Positions 23,336 through 34,329 of a stretch of 64,000 nt of DNA are shown piece after piece. The DNA is from Norana najaformis. Taxonomy: Eukaryota; Annelida; Clitellata; Crassiclitellata; Hormogastridae. Position 1 is the stretch's first letter, and every line of letters begins with the position of its first letter. Made by a program: the position numbers and the translations under genes. Below the pieces are notes generated by a model. The model made no database searches. It saw nothing but the letters and a program-made list of their open reading frames with translations, and was not told the DNA's origin. The stretch is from NCBI GenBank assembly GCA_964023275.1, contig OZ029921.1, positions 12,653,806 through 12,717,805 on the forward strand. The letters are read 5' to 3'.

Positions 23336-24149
23336 AAAAATACATACCAGGTGTTTGTGAAACTGCAGAAAGGAAAACCTGAGGAGCTCGAGCTGGGGTG
23401 TGGATATGGTGGCTGGATAATTATGTGTACTGCCAGTTGGCCTGGTTTGTGTGAGGCTTTACCATATTACCAACTTATGTGGCCAGTGCTTCTACCTTTT
23501 GTACCAATACAAACAATTTGAGGCTCACTGGCCTGCGGGAACCTTTGGAAAGCCAAGAAATGGCTACAAAGTTATGCTGATAGTCATGAGGTTATCAGCT
23601 GTGACGGCTAAATTCCACTTCTGCCCAGTGCAATGCACCCAATACCGGGTTTTCTTTGTTAGCTACCACATTCTACACCTCCAAATACCAACCTTACATT
23701 GCTTTCAACCTGGCACTGGTTCCTGGCATCAGCTGTGAATGGGCAACAGCTGGTCAGAGGGCTGGGGCCTGGAAACAGACGAAATGTCCAGTACCCGTGC
23801 CTCAGATTCAGATTTACTAACCTTATGTGCATTATAAATGCTGTTGATAAATAAAATATTGCTTAATTCAACCTAAATTCAGAACTTGCCACTAGGTGGC
23901 ATTTTGCTAGCAAAATAACACTATAACTATTAGATAATAACACGAGAGATTCCTTTCTCTGACATCATAAGGTGCCTTATATCAGCATAAAACATCAACG
24001 TAATGGCAAGCTATCACTACCTTAGGTGTCAGATTTTCAAACAGCTCAACCTGCTTAGCACTATATTTCCACCCAGAAAAACAAGCTGAAAACATTTATT
24101 TATCCCAATGCTGATGAGAGAATTATTTTACTGTAAAAACCCCATTAAT
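23336..24149. other. No gene recognised
   Basis: Frames over 23327-23738 have no recognisable motif. The sequence is intronic in WDR4. Confidence 0.4.
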
Positions 24150-24480
24150 TGAAGTTTCAACTTGTAATATCTCAGTTCTTGACCTACAGACATGAAGCTA
24201 ACATCGTTCTTTAGCATTTTATCTCCTCTTCCCATCCATCCATCCAGTTTGACACAAAAATTTTGGGGTATCCAAAGTTGCCTAAATGTAACCCACCCCA
24301 TTTTTTATAGAATTTTTCATGTTCAAGCCCCTATTGAACAAATTTTCAGCAACAACATATGTAATATCAGCATAAAAAAGTGCAGAAATTAATATAAGAC
24401 AAAACCAAAAAAATTTTAAAATATTTTCGTACATAAAAAAGATATAATATTTTTAGTATGTAGACCATAGTCATAAAAAT
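24150..24480. repeat. 371-bp repeat family, left part of a copy split by the hAT
   Basis: The sequence from CTTGTAATATCTCAG through CTTTAGCATTTTATCTCCTC and TTTTGGGGTATCCAAAGTTGCC to ACCATAGTCATAAAAAT matches the tandem units at 34.3-35.5 kb. It stops exactly where the hAT begins. No coding potential is seen. Confidence 0.85.
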
Positions 24481-25351
24481 TAGGGCTGTTGATTAATCGC
24501 CGCTAACGCGTGCGATTAACGCATTAAAAAGTTTGGCGATTAAAATTTTTAACGCAACGATTAACGCGTTAAGAACTTAGTCTTTCTTTCTTACCACAAG
24601 CGCTCGTCGACCAAAATTAGCGCGACAAAAATTCATCTAGAAACTATTCAATGCTTTCCAGGGTCGACATTTATTAAATCTATGGTTGTATGTTTCCTAT
24701 TTTTTTGCGTTTTTCGCATTCTGTAAATTCGATTGATATTAAATTCGGGCGTTACGAAAGGTTTTACGTAAAAAATGGAGTCAAGGAAACTAGGAAAGAC
24801 AATATTGGACGGACAGTTTATTTTTAATGCGGATGACAAGTCGTTTGTAAGTATTGCAAGGGTGTTTAAATTAATTACTACCATATCAACTCGTCGTTGA
24901 ACTATGCCTTGCGTATGAGTCATGCGTTGACCGCTACTGAACGTGATAAGACATCAACGTTATCTTCAGCAGATGATAAAACGGAACCTGCACTACGCCA
25001 GGCAACCCTAGTTCAGCAGCGGGAGATGTCTAAGCCAATGGATCAGGGCAAATGCGAAAGCATAACCAATGCCATCACAAAATAGTTTGCGACGAATGGC
25101 CGATCCGTCAACATCCACCATGGCTAAAAAGTTTTTGTCATCCCAGCAACGACTGCCCCTTGTGAACGAGTATTTTTTTGTCAGAACACATTGTTCATAA
25201 TGTGGATAAACTTGTTTGCTTCAACAAGTGGTTGCATTTAAAAGAATAAACATTTTAAGCTATTTCAAACATTTTACTTTGGAAATTGCATATAAATTAG
25301 AAATATTAAATACTGCAAAATTGCAATCCAACTGGGATTGCTAATTTTTCT

Positions 25352-25992
25352 GTTCTGTTCTGTTCTCAGCCTTCCTCGTTCCGAGATTCGGCCGCATCAT
25401 GCACAATGTTCCTCCAGTGTCCTCTGTCCTCCACCAGCCTGAGCATCTCCTCCATTGTTAGCCCAGTCCATGCCCTGATGTTGCCCAACCAGTTTATTCT
25501 CGGTCTTCCTCTTTTCCGTCCTCCCGGTATTGTGCCCTGTATTATCTCCTTCTCGATGCATGTTCCCTCCTTCCTCATGATGTGGCCAAAATAGATCAAT
25601 TTCCTTTTCCTTACTGTCTTCAAAAGATTCCTCTCTACTCCAGCCGCTTCCAGTACCCATTCATTTGACCGCATTTCCATCCACGATATTTGCATGATCA
25701 TTCTTAGACATTTCATCTCGAATGCTTCTATCCTCCTCTCTTCCTCCTTCCTCAAAGTCCAACTCTCACATCCGTACAGTGCCACCGGCCATACTAATGT
25801 CATCAAGAGCCTCATCTTTGTTACCAGTGATATGCCATGGCTTTTCCATATTTTTTTAAGATTTGTAGCCATTGCATATCCCTTTGCAAGTCGTACCCTT
25901 ATCTCTGCTCCACAATCGCTGTCCCTGTCGATCCTCGAGCCCAAGTACATGAAAGTATTCACCTGCTCCACTGTTTCCTGACCTATGCTGAT
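25352..25992 (-). mobile_element. 5'-truncated non-LTR retroposon (RT C-terminal part) with (AGAAC)n tail
   Basis: An open frame of 201 codons (25366-25971) carries the post-palm part of an endonuclease-RT type retrotransposon: TFMYLGSRI, WPVALYGCESWTLRK, FEMKCLRMIMQISW, YFGHIMRKEG and GRKRGRPRINWL. It ends in a pentanucleotide tail, read on the plus strand as GTTCT repeats at 25351-25366. It is flanked by a perfect 11-bp duplication CTAATTTTTCT (25341-25351 and 25993-26003). The palm with the catalytic aspartates is absent, so it was dead on arrival. Confidence 0.9.
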
Positions 25993-26586
25993 CTAATTTT
26001 TCTAACGTCCAATTAAAATGTGATTAACTGCGATTAAAAATTTTAAATACTTTACTTTGGACATTGCATATAAACTAGAAATATTAAATACCTACTGTAA
26101 AATTGCAATCCAACTGGGATTGCTCATTTTTCTAACATGCAATTAAAATGCGATTAACTGAGATTAAAAATTTTAAATACTTTTCTTTACTTTGGACATT
26201 GCATATAAATTAGAAATATTAAATACTGTAAAATTGCAATCCAACTGGGATTGCTCATTTTTCTAGCATGCGGTTAAAATGTAATTAAAAATTTTAATTA
26301 CTTTTCTTTACTTTGGACATTGCATATAAATTAGAAATATTAAATACTGTAAAATTGCAATCCAACTGGTATTGCTCATTTTTCTAACATGCGATTAAAA
26401 TGCGATTAACTGAGATTAAAAATTTTAAATACTTTTCTTTACTTTGGACATTGCATATAAATTAGAAATATTAAATACTGTAAAATTGCAATCCAACTGG
26501 GATTGCTCATTTTTCTAACATGCGGTTAAAATGCGATTAAAAATTTTAATTACTTTTCTTTACTTTGGACATTGCATATAAATTAG

Positions 26587-27017
26587 AGCAATGGAGAAGA
26601 AACTGAATGCAGCAGAAAACAAATGGCTCAGAAGAATACTAAGAGTTAGCTATAAGGACCATGTAACGAATGAAAGTATTAGACAACGAACACAGCAACC
26701 ATTGATAAGCAATATGATCAAGAAAAGAAGAATGAAGTGGGCAGGACATGTCCTGAGGATGGAGGAGAACCGCAATCCAAAGAAAATCTTTAAATACAAA
26801 CCGGACGGAAAGAGAGCAGTGGGAAGACCGAAAAGAAGATGGATAGATTGCCTTGAAGAGGATCTGAAAGGTGCCGGAGTTACTATCTATGGGAAAACGG
26901 AGGGCAGACGGAGAATGACCCTTGAAGAGATGGCCGGGAGACGGGATTTGTGGAGGGGTGTCATAGAGAAATCAACGACTGGATCCAGTCCAGAGATGAT
27001 TACATGACATGACATGA
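26587..27017 (+). mobile_element. 5'-truncated non-LTR retroposon (extreme RT C-terminus) with (ATGAC)n tail
   Basis: The insert carries an open frame (26591-27007) with WLRRILRVSY, MKWAGHVLRMEEN and AVGRPKRRWIDCLEEDLK, which is the very end of an EN-RT retrotransposon ORF. It ends with ATTACATGACATGACATGACAT. It is flanked by a 12-bp duplication CATATAAATTAG (26575-26586 and 27018-27029); the first two bases could also belong to the tail. It lies in the opposite orientation to the neighbouring retroposon and is a different family. Confidence 0.9.
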
Positions 27018-27287
27018 CATATAAATTAGAAATATTAAACACTGTAAAATTGCAATCCAACTGGTATTGCTCATTTTTCTAACATGCGATTAAAATGCGA
27101 TTAACTGCGATTAAAAATTTTACTTTTCTTTATTTTGGACATTGCATATAAATTAGAAATATTAAATACTGTAAAATTGCAATCAAACTGGGATTACTCA
27201 TTTTTCTAACATGCCATTAAAATGCAATTAAAAATTTTAATCGATCGATTAATTGCGATTAAAATTTTTAATCAAAATGCAACTCTA

Positions 27288-27470
27288 ATAAAAAACAAAG
27301 GAAATACAAGAAAACGCCTGAAAAGAAATTTTTAACTCTTGGGAATATTTTCACATACAGACTTGTTAACATCATTCTTTAGCATTTTATCTCCTCTTTC
27401 AATCCTTCTGTCCGATATAGAAACAAAATTTTGGGGTTACTTACCCACCCCACCATCTCCCAAACATATG
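27288..27470. repeat. 371-bp repeat family, right part of the hAT-split copy
   Basis: Immediately after the hAT the repeat resumes (ATAAAAAACAAAGGAAATAC, then AAACGCCTGAAA). A further unit follows with ATTCTTTAGCATTTTATCTCC and AAATTTTGGGGTTAC. With the hAT and one target duplication removed, the spacing between CTTTAG anchors is about 353 bp, close to the 371-bp period of the other array. Confidence 0.8.
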
Positions 27471-28029
27471 CATAGCAACACAACCACAAAATCAAAACAC
27501 TGCAACATTCACAACAACAGGGCAACAACAAAGCATTACAACAAGCCAGGCACACAGACAGGCAAACACACTGATGTTTCCTTTTCAAATATTTGGTGGC
27601 TCTGAAAAGAGCCGTTCTTTATGAATGCTTGAGTGTGCTGGATCGACAGCGGATGGTCACCTTGAAGAGGGCTGAAGCCTCCTGGATCGACTCCTTTTTC
27701 TCAACAGACTGGACTGAACAGTTCTGGGAGGACAATTTAGAACGAAAATTTGAACAATTGTTTGATGTGCTACACTGCTTACCATCCTTAACCCAACAAG
27801 CACTTACTTATTTACTGAGCACTGGTTTGTGGAACCACTATCTGATTTCGCTCGTGGTAAATGTGGAAGCACCCAACTTTGCACAAAGCAATTTTGCATG
27901 CTTCACATTCATACTGAGTTTTCTTGGGGCAGGCCCTTGGGAGTTGTGATCTTATGCTGTGAACATAAGATGCAAGTATGGCAGCAACCCACAAGCTTGA
28001 CCAAGATGTGACCCCTCTCATTGCCGTTG
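27471..28029. other. No gene recognised
   Basis: A CA-rich stretch (27460-27570) and a frame at 27593-27949 show no known domain. Intronic in WDR4. Confidence 0.4.
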
Positions 28030-28510
28030 ACGCAGGGAAATCTCGGATTCGGAAGAAGGGCGAAGAGTCTATAAAGTGGCACTGACTGTCAGCTATGGAA
28101 TGGTTCAGCTAACTACCGAAAGGCAGGCGATGAAAACCTGTCCTGCGCATATCTGAAGGTTTGATTAATCTCCGCTCGTGCATCGTCTTCCATCTACGAG
28201 AGACTGTTGGATGATGGGACAACTGTGAGCCATTGGCGGTGGATCACATCGCCCATTGTCGCTCCTCATCCTCGTTGCTACGTGCTTCAGAAACTCCGAA
28301 CATGATGCATCATTCAACTCTAGTCGGGAACTTGTTGGTTGGGCTTTGCGTGTGTGCGCGACATTGCCAGTGGTGACTCTTCTAGTCATCTGAGCAATGT
28401 TTACTAATTGACGAATGTTCCGTTCTTAATGACATTTAAATCGTTAGCATAGAGAGCACTTCTGATGAGTTTATCTTGAAGAGGTGCTATACAAATTTGA
28501 AAATACAATT
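28030..28510 (+). mobile_element. Degraded retroposon 3' end
   Basis: The segment ends GAGCACTTCTGATGAGTTTATCTTGAAGAGGTGCTATACAAATTTG and AATACAATTACAC. This matches the 3' terminus shared by L2-type elements in the window. Upstream coding is not recognisable. Confidence 0.5.
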
Positions 28511-29269
28511 ACACTCGGGGTTAACTGTTTTTACATAGAATTTCTGGCCCAAGTAATGCTTGGGGTTAATGCTAAGGAGATTAAATTAATTCTCTACTTG
28601 AGTAATATTTTGCAAGACTAGATGGGTTTAAAACACCTAATTTGGGAAGACCAAACCAGACAACACTTCTTCAAAGTGTACAGTCATGGCCTCCAAATAT
28701 TTAGGTCAAGGTACTCCTCAGGTTTGCGGCCCAAGGAGGACTGGCTTGCTGATTATATTATCAGTGAAAGCAAATAGGGATCATTTCCCTGGTATGATGA
28801 TGATGTACCAAAATGTCAGCACAAAACCAGTCACCATCAGAAAGAAATGGATGAAATCAGATCAAACAACAATTGTTAAAATATCATTAGTATGTTTAGA
28901 AAATTCTTCCAATTTACAGTTGTCCAATTAATTAAAAATAAGCAAAACTGGGACATGTTCACCATATTTAGATGAAGCAACACACACATGATGTGCAAAC
29001 AAAAAACAAAAATGTCTAAAAGCTGTATTGGAAGCCACCATAAGGCACATGCTTAATCAGAAATTTGTCCAAATTCAGCAGTCCCAATAACAAGCTGAGC
29101 ATGTGGTTTCTGTAATTTTAATTTCTGCAATTCTTCGCCTAAGTTCCTTCTTAACTTTGAGGCAGCATGCTAAGAATTAACCTAAAACTGGTTCTACAAG
29201 ATAAGAAATCAGGAAGATCAGTATAAAAAACTAAGCGGCACATTGCAAGAGAAAAACACATTTTCATAC

Positions 29270-29354
29270 ATTTGTAGAATTCGGTCTCTTGGTTGACCTG
29301 CTCTACGATTCGTGACAAACCTGTACAGGAGGCACCATCGTTTAACTGCGTAAC
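29270..29354 (-). CDS. WDR4: WDR4 exon (penultimate)
   Basis: The exon is 85 bp, 28 codons plus one base, reading VTQLNDGASCTGLSRIVEQV then NQETEFYK. The acceptor is TTTCCGTTGTAG/G and the donor AAAT/GTATGA, phase 1. This corresponds to the human segment [20 protein letters not shown]. The sequence is less conserved than the blades, so the call rests on its position, both splice sites and matching phase on each side. Confidence 0.85.
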
Positions 29355-31905
29355 CTACAACGGAAAATAACATTAAAATCTACCTTGAAAGACAACAGAG
29401 ATTAAAAATAATATTCACACAGCTAGTTTGCCATTGTCCTCTGACTTACCTGTCTTAACATGCTTAAAGCCATTATGTCATATGTGACTGTGCAAAAGAA
29501 CATTCTCGCAAGGTTGGCAAAAATCAAAACTGAGTTTTATACTGCACTGAACTGGGTTGGAATTGCTGAATAATTACATGTACGTGAAATCACATGTGTT
29601 TATCATAAATAGTAAAAAGTTACAAATTTTTTAAGCCTACTTTTGAGAAATTGCCAGTTAGTATTTAACATAACTATAACTGGATCTAAGTAGCTGTGTA
29701 TCCATATGCCTCTCAGGCTGTCATCAAATCTCCAGAATAACTGGATAAGAAAATTATTTACATGATGTTGTATTACTGCACCCTTTTATTCCACTTACTT
29801 CACCCATTTATAAACTTAATTATTAGAGCTTCAATAGGCCCTATTATATTGCAAGTGCTTGAATCAGGTGTGTGATACAGACAATGATCTTTTGCTGCGG
29901 TTCACAAAAAATCCAAGCACTTACCCATGTTACTTATTTTTAATTAAATTTGGGCTCATATTTGTCATAATACAGTCATTCCATTTAAAATTTTAATTAC
30001 AAAGAAAATCAGTTAAGATCAAATGTCAGAAATTATGTAACATGCAATTAGACTTCCTTACTTAAGGCCAGCAAATTAAAATACAATATAGAGAAATATA
30101 TAGACATTACATCCCTCCCACTGAGCGTAGACGTTCGGTCATCAGATCTTCAAAATGGACATCACTGTTGACACAGTTCCCAGAGCAGTGTGCTTTACCG
30201 GTCTGATTCACACAAGGTTGAAGATAAGATGGCATCTTTCCAATGGTTGAAGAAGGAACAACCATACTCGCCTCAGTTCATTTGTATTCCACTTGGATTA
30301 TCGAAGTGAAAAGTTTACCCGTCGAGTTGAAGTGTCTGTCGTTTGATTTCCTAATTACCAATTCTTTAACTGCCAAAGTAAGCAGTTCGAATGGCCAACT
30401 CTGGCTAAAGACCAAGTTCAGATCGTGCAGATACTCAGTGAACATGACACCTCGCTGGCAAGCAATCCACAACTTCAATCACATCAACAACTTTAAAGAG
30501 TTATTTTAACTGTCTGGCTAGTTAAAATCGCTTTAACTCGGAGTTATCAAGGTACAGTCCAGAACGGTCTGCTTCAGCTCGCTGTCATTGATCAACCAAC
30601 TCAGTTTGAACATTTCTGCCTTTTATAACTTCCAAAATTTTCGTCTCCTTTTTCTATGGGGAATCCTGATCAAAATCACTGAATCACTCTGTCGCAGCTT
30701 AATTTGCCAGTTAGTTTGTCTGCTTAGCTTTGTAATATCCAACCAGACTTGCACAAGTACAAGTAAATCTCGTTTTAACCAGTTTCATGCATCCTCAAAG
30801 ATTCTTCAGCAGGACACGTAAGCTTCTCCACAATGACACACCATTAATACAACCTAACTATACCGGCCATCTTGTTTTAAGCTAACTTTAACACACAATG
30901 CTGGCCCGTCTTATCTACCATTATACACATGCCTATGCTTGACTGACTAATTCATATAACATTACACAAGACTAATCTAATTTAACAAGCATAAATATTC
31001 AACTCAGACACATATACAAACTAGACAATATACAACTAAGATGAGAGTCATATTATTGCTATACTACACACAGGCAAATGTGAGTTAACAGGAGGACCAC
31101 TACATGTAACTTGTTCATTTACGTAATTATCAAGGTACATGACTTCAAACTGGGCCATTAAGGGACATGTTAAATTAAGTTTTGTTGCAGGGCATTGTAA
31201 TAAAATTGAAAATAAATATATTTTGACACCAAAACTTTACGTAAGGACCTACAAGCATGCAAAGAACTCATTTTGACCCATTTTAGGCCTACTTGCCATC
31301 TGAGTGGTTTTATTGCAAATCTGCTTTGCTGACTTCGTGAGGGTTTTTATGCCAGTTACATATATGCACAGAAAAAGACATCTTCTAATATTAAAACAAA
31401 AAATTGTCAATTTTAAAATTTTGATCAATATATAATCCATAAAATTCTAAAACTATGAAAAAGAAATTTACAGAAGTATGAGAAAAACTCATACCTCACC
31501 CTAATTCACATTTAATCGGATTACTCCTGTAACATACCCGTCTATAACAAAAGGTGTACACTACTTTTGTCTGCATCTCTCGTTGAGCTGATTTATCTAC
31601 ACTAATGCAGATATTTTTGCAACAAACTGTGGACATTTTTGTGCAACATTAATTGCAGTAAAAATAGGCAACAATGACTGTGGATTTTTAATGTAACATC
31701 ACTGTAGATTTGGACCTAGATTTTGGAGCTCTCTTTCTATATCTGTTCGTTCTGCATAGCTGCTTGTATCATTTCATTCTCAACTTAACACTTACCTTTT
31801 CAAATTGCTTATCCACTCTAGACTGCATCCTGTCTTAGTGGACTGATACCATCTATCCACTCTTGTTAGTCTGTCCTTGTTGCCCATTTCCATCCATAGT
31901 TGTAC
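29355..31905. other. WDR4 intron sequence without recognised gene
   Basis: AT-rich intronic DNA. Frames at 30243-30821 were examined on both strands and have no identifiable motif. A composition change near 30100-30900 suggests an old insertion of unknown type. Confidence 0.45.
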
Positions 31906-31909
31906 TGTA

Positions 31910-32268
31910 TTGTATTGCATTTGATAACTTATATAGCGCTTCTTACAGAACAAACTACTCAGAGGCGCTTCCAGCATGCGAGCTCCTGGGAAATAAGAAC
32001 ATCTTTAAACAACGACCTGATTCAGCTGTATCGCCAACAGTGACCTCGCACGAAATGATAGCGGAAGTTCATTCCATAGAGAAGGGCCAACAACAGCAAA
32101 AGACCTCTGCTAAGCAAACGAGGACTTAACACGAGGAACAAATAGATCCAGACGATCTAGAGAAAGTAAAGTATGGGATGAGGTACTAGAGTGTGGAGGC
32201 CGAATAAGATCACAAAGATATTTTGGAGCCTGGCCCATGCGAGCTCTAATTACCAGTGACAAAAGTTT
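31910..32268 (-). mobile_element. CR1/L2-like 3' end
   Basis: On the minus strand, degraded C-terminal coding (GPFSMEWTSAIISCEVTVG) precedes CTGGAAGCGCCTCTGAGTAG, a GCGCTATATAAGTTATC terminus, and a short tail near 31912. It directly adjoins the family A element at 32270. Confidence 0.55.
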
Positions 32269-32269
32269 A

Positions 32270-34240
32270 AACTAATCTAATCTAATTTAAAAACTTCTAT
32301 AGCGCCACTGTAATAATGCTCAAGGCATCAGTCGAAGGTTGCTGCTAAACAAAATCACTGTCCAAACCAAAGTCCATGGTGAGTCCGGGTCAAAAATCCA
32401 GACAGGAGTCCAGAAGTCACAGAGACAGCCTAAGGAGGAAATGAGTTCAGGAAAAGATAAGTTTTCAGTCGAGATCTGAAGGCAGAAACAGAATTTGCCG
32501 AGCAAACATTTGCCGGAAGAGAGTTCCAGAGTCTAGGGCCAGAAACAGAGAAGGCACTCCTGCCAAGAGCTGTTCTTGTCCACGGAATAGTCAGATTTAA
32601 ACAACCAGAAGACCTGGTTGAGTGGAGGTAAGTCTTGGGAGTCAGTACAGAGTGAAGATACAGTAGTGAGGTTGGTTGAAATGTAGAGTCTTGTATACAA
32701 TTAGTCCAGTCTCGAACATTACGCGCTTTTCTATGGGCAACCAGTGCAACGATTTTAGGATTGGTGATATGTGATCATATTTCGGAATTTTAGTGATAGC
32801 TCTCGCCAATGTATTTTGAACTCTTTGAAGCTTCATCAAATTAGCTTTAGAAATGCCAGTAAGAAGCGAGTTGCAGTAGTCAAGACGGCTGGAGACAAGG
32901 GCATTAGCCAAACAAACCAAGGCAAAGAAGGGAATGTGGCACCTAATCCTTCGGATAAGACGAATGTGGTAGTGGGCAGACCTACATATAGAAATGACAT
33001 GTTCACTGAAAGACAGATTGGAGTCAAATACAACACCCAAATTGCGGGATGAACTGTTGCGTTTTATGACAGAGATGCCTAGATGGACGGAATTCAAAGA
33101 ATTAAATTTAGTCAGTTGCTGTGAGGTTCCAAAAAGGAGAAACTCAGTTTTGGATGGGTTGAGGAGCAGTCCATTTTCTGCCATCCATGACTGAACTTGG
33201 TTAAAAATGTCAGATAACAGAATGAGAGAGCTGGATGAAGAGGAATTATCAAAGGAAATCTAGAGTTGAGTATCATCAGCATAAAGATGGTGCCGCAGAC
33301 CACTTTGACTAAATAAAATGCCTATTGGAGTTGTGTACAAGGAGAAAAGCACAGGGCCAAGAACGGAGCCTTGAGGGACACCGCAGGTGAGTGGTATCTG
33401 GTCCAACATTGCACCACTGATGTAGACAGATTGAGTACAAAAGGCAAGATATGATTTGACCCATTTAGGAGCCAGACCTGATACACCAAACCAGTGCTCA
33501 AGGTGATGGAGCAGTATAGCATGATCGCCAGTGTTGAAGGCGGCAGATAGGTCAAAAAGAGCAAGTGGTTACTTTGCCATTGTCCATGGAGCAGATAATG
33601 TCATTGTGGACAGAGAGAAGAGCTGTCAGGAATTTGCGATATGCTGACTGGAAAGGAAGGAGTAAGGAGTTTGAAGACAGATGTGCCTCCAGTCGACATT
33701 TAACAACGTGTTCAAGAAGTTTAGAGATAAAGTTCAAGTTTGAGATTGGTCGGTAGTTTGACATATTTTCAGCATCCAAAGATGGATTCTTCAGCAAAGG
33801 ATGGACAATAGCATGAGAGAAACATGTTGGGAAGGAGCCGTCAGCAAGTGACCGATTGATTAATGTCAAGATTGTAGTTCCAAGCACATCAAAGCAGCTT
33901 TTAAGAAGGTGGGTGGGAATTGCATCCAGGAGGCATTGTTTGTCAGGAGATGAGAAAAAAGCGACTGGATTCCACCCAAAGTTGCTGGAGCGAGAGAATC
34001 AAAAGTAGACGGATGATGATCAGGAAATGAAAAGCCATTTGATAACGGAATACCAGAAAATTTTAACCTGATATTGGATATTTTGTCATGAAAGAATTTA
34101 ATGAAAGCATCAGCCAGCGCAGATGGCGAGGAGGTTTTACAGCCATGCACAAAGTATTTGGTGATGACTTACTTATAGCCATCCACAAAGTATTTGGTGA
34201 TGCAGAACTTTCATCAATTAAATTTGTGAAATATGAAGAT
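32270..34240 (-). mobile_element. L2-like retrotransposon (family A), RT region to 3' end
   Basis: On the minus strand in order: a pre-RT segment (34150-33866), then IVHPLLKNPSLDAENMSNYR, FISKLLEHVV, SAYRKF (33887-33552). Next come GVPQGSVLGPVLFSLYTTP and LYADDTQ (33420-33260), MAENGLLLNPSKTEFLLFG (33184), SSRLDYCNSLLTGISKANL and a decayed C-terminus. The 3' end is GCGCTATAGAAGTTTTTAAA with (GATTA)n at 32270-32285. Few frame breaks remain, but a stop follows YADDTQL. It is the longest copy of family A here. Confidence 0.88.
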
Positions 34241-34329
34241 ATGGTAGATGAAACAAGTTTTTGCAAAAGTTTGCACTGTTGCTTAACCCTTTAATGACTG
34301 CAGAAACTTTTTCACCTACCACCATTATG

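Larger units (their letters stand above)
25260..27240 (+). repeat. Tandem ~121-135-bp units in the 3' part of the hAT derivative
   Basis: The phrase TTTGGACATTGCATATAAA recurs, with GGA at 25281, 26059, 26194, 26315, 26446, 26567 and 27137. After subtracting the two inserted retroposons the spacings are about 126, 135, 121, 131, 121 and 127 bp. Each unit also carries GTAAAATTGCAATCCAACTG and copies of GCGATTAAAAT/GATTAAAAATTTTAA, the motif seen at the hAT termini. The array therefore multiplies the element's own subterminal sequence. Confidence 0.85.
24481..27287 (+). mobile_element. hAT (BED-type) deletion derivative with amplified 3' repeats
   Basis: The left end TAGGGCTGTTGATTAATCG and the right end (reading inward TAGAGTTGCATTTTGATTAA) are imperfect inverted repeats. 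They are flanked by near-identical 8-bp duplications ATAAAAAT (24473-24480) and ATAAAAAA (27288-27295). Coding remnants lie on the plus strand. A BED finger CKYCKGV...INYYHINSS...LRMSHAL is at 24846-24930. NGRPVNI follows at about 25095-25115. The C-terminal motif IPATTAPCERVF is at 25140-25175. Most of the transposase is missing between the last two, and stops and frameshifts are present. From about 25260 the element consists of tandem repeats, interrupted by two retroposons. Confidence 0.85.

Noticed and set aside
30243..30821. Frames of 88 and 77 codons
   Set aside because: No recognisable domain on either strand; a transposon origin is possible but could not be shown.
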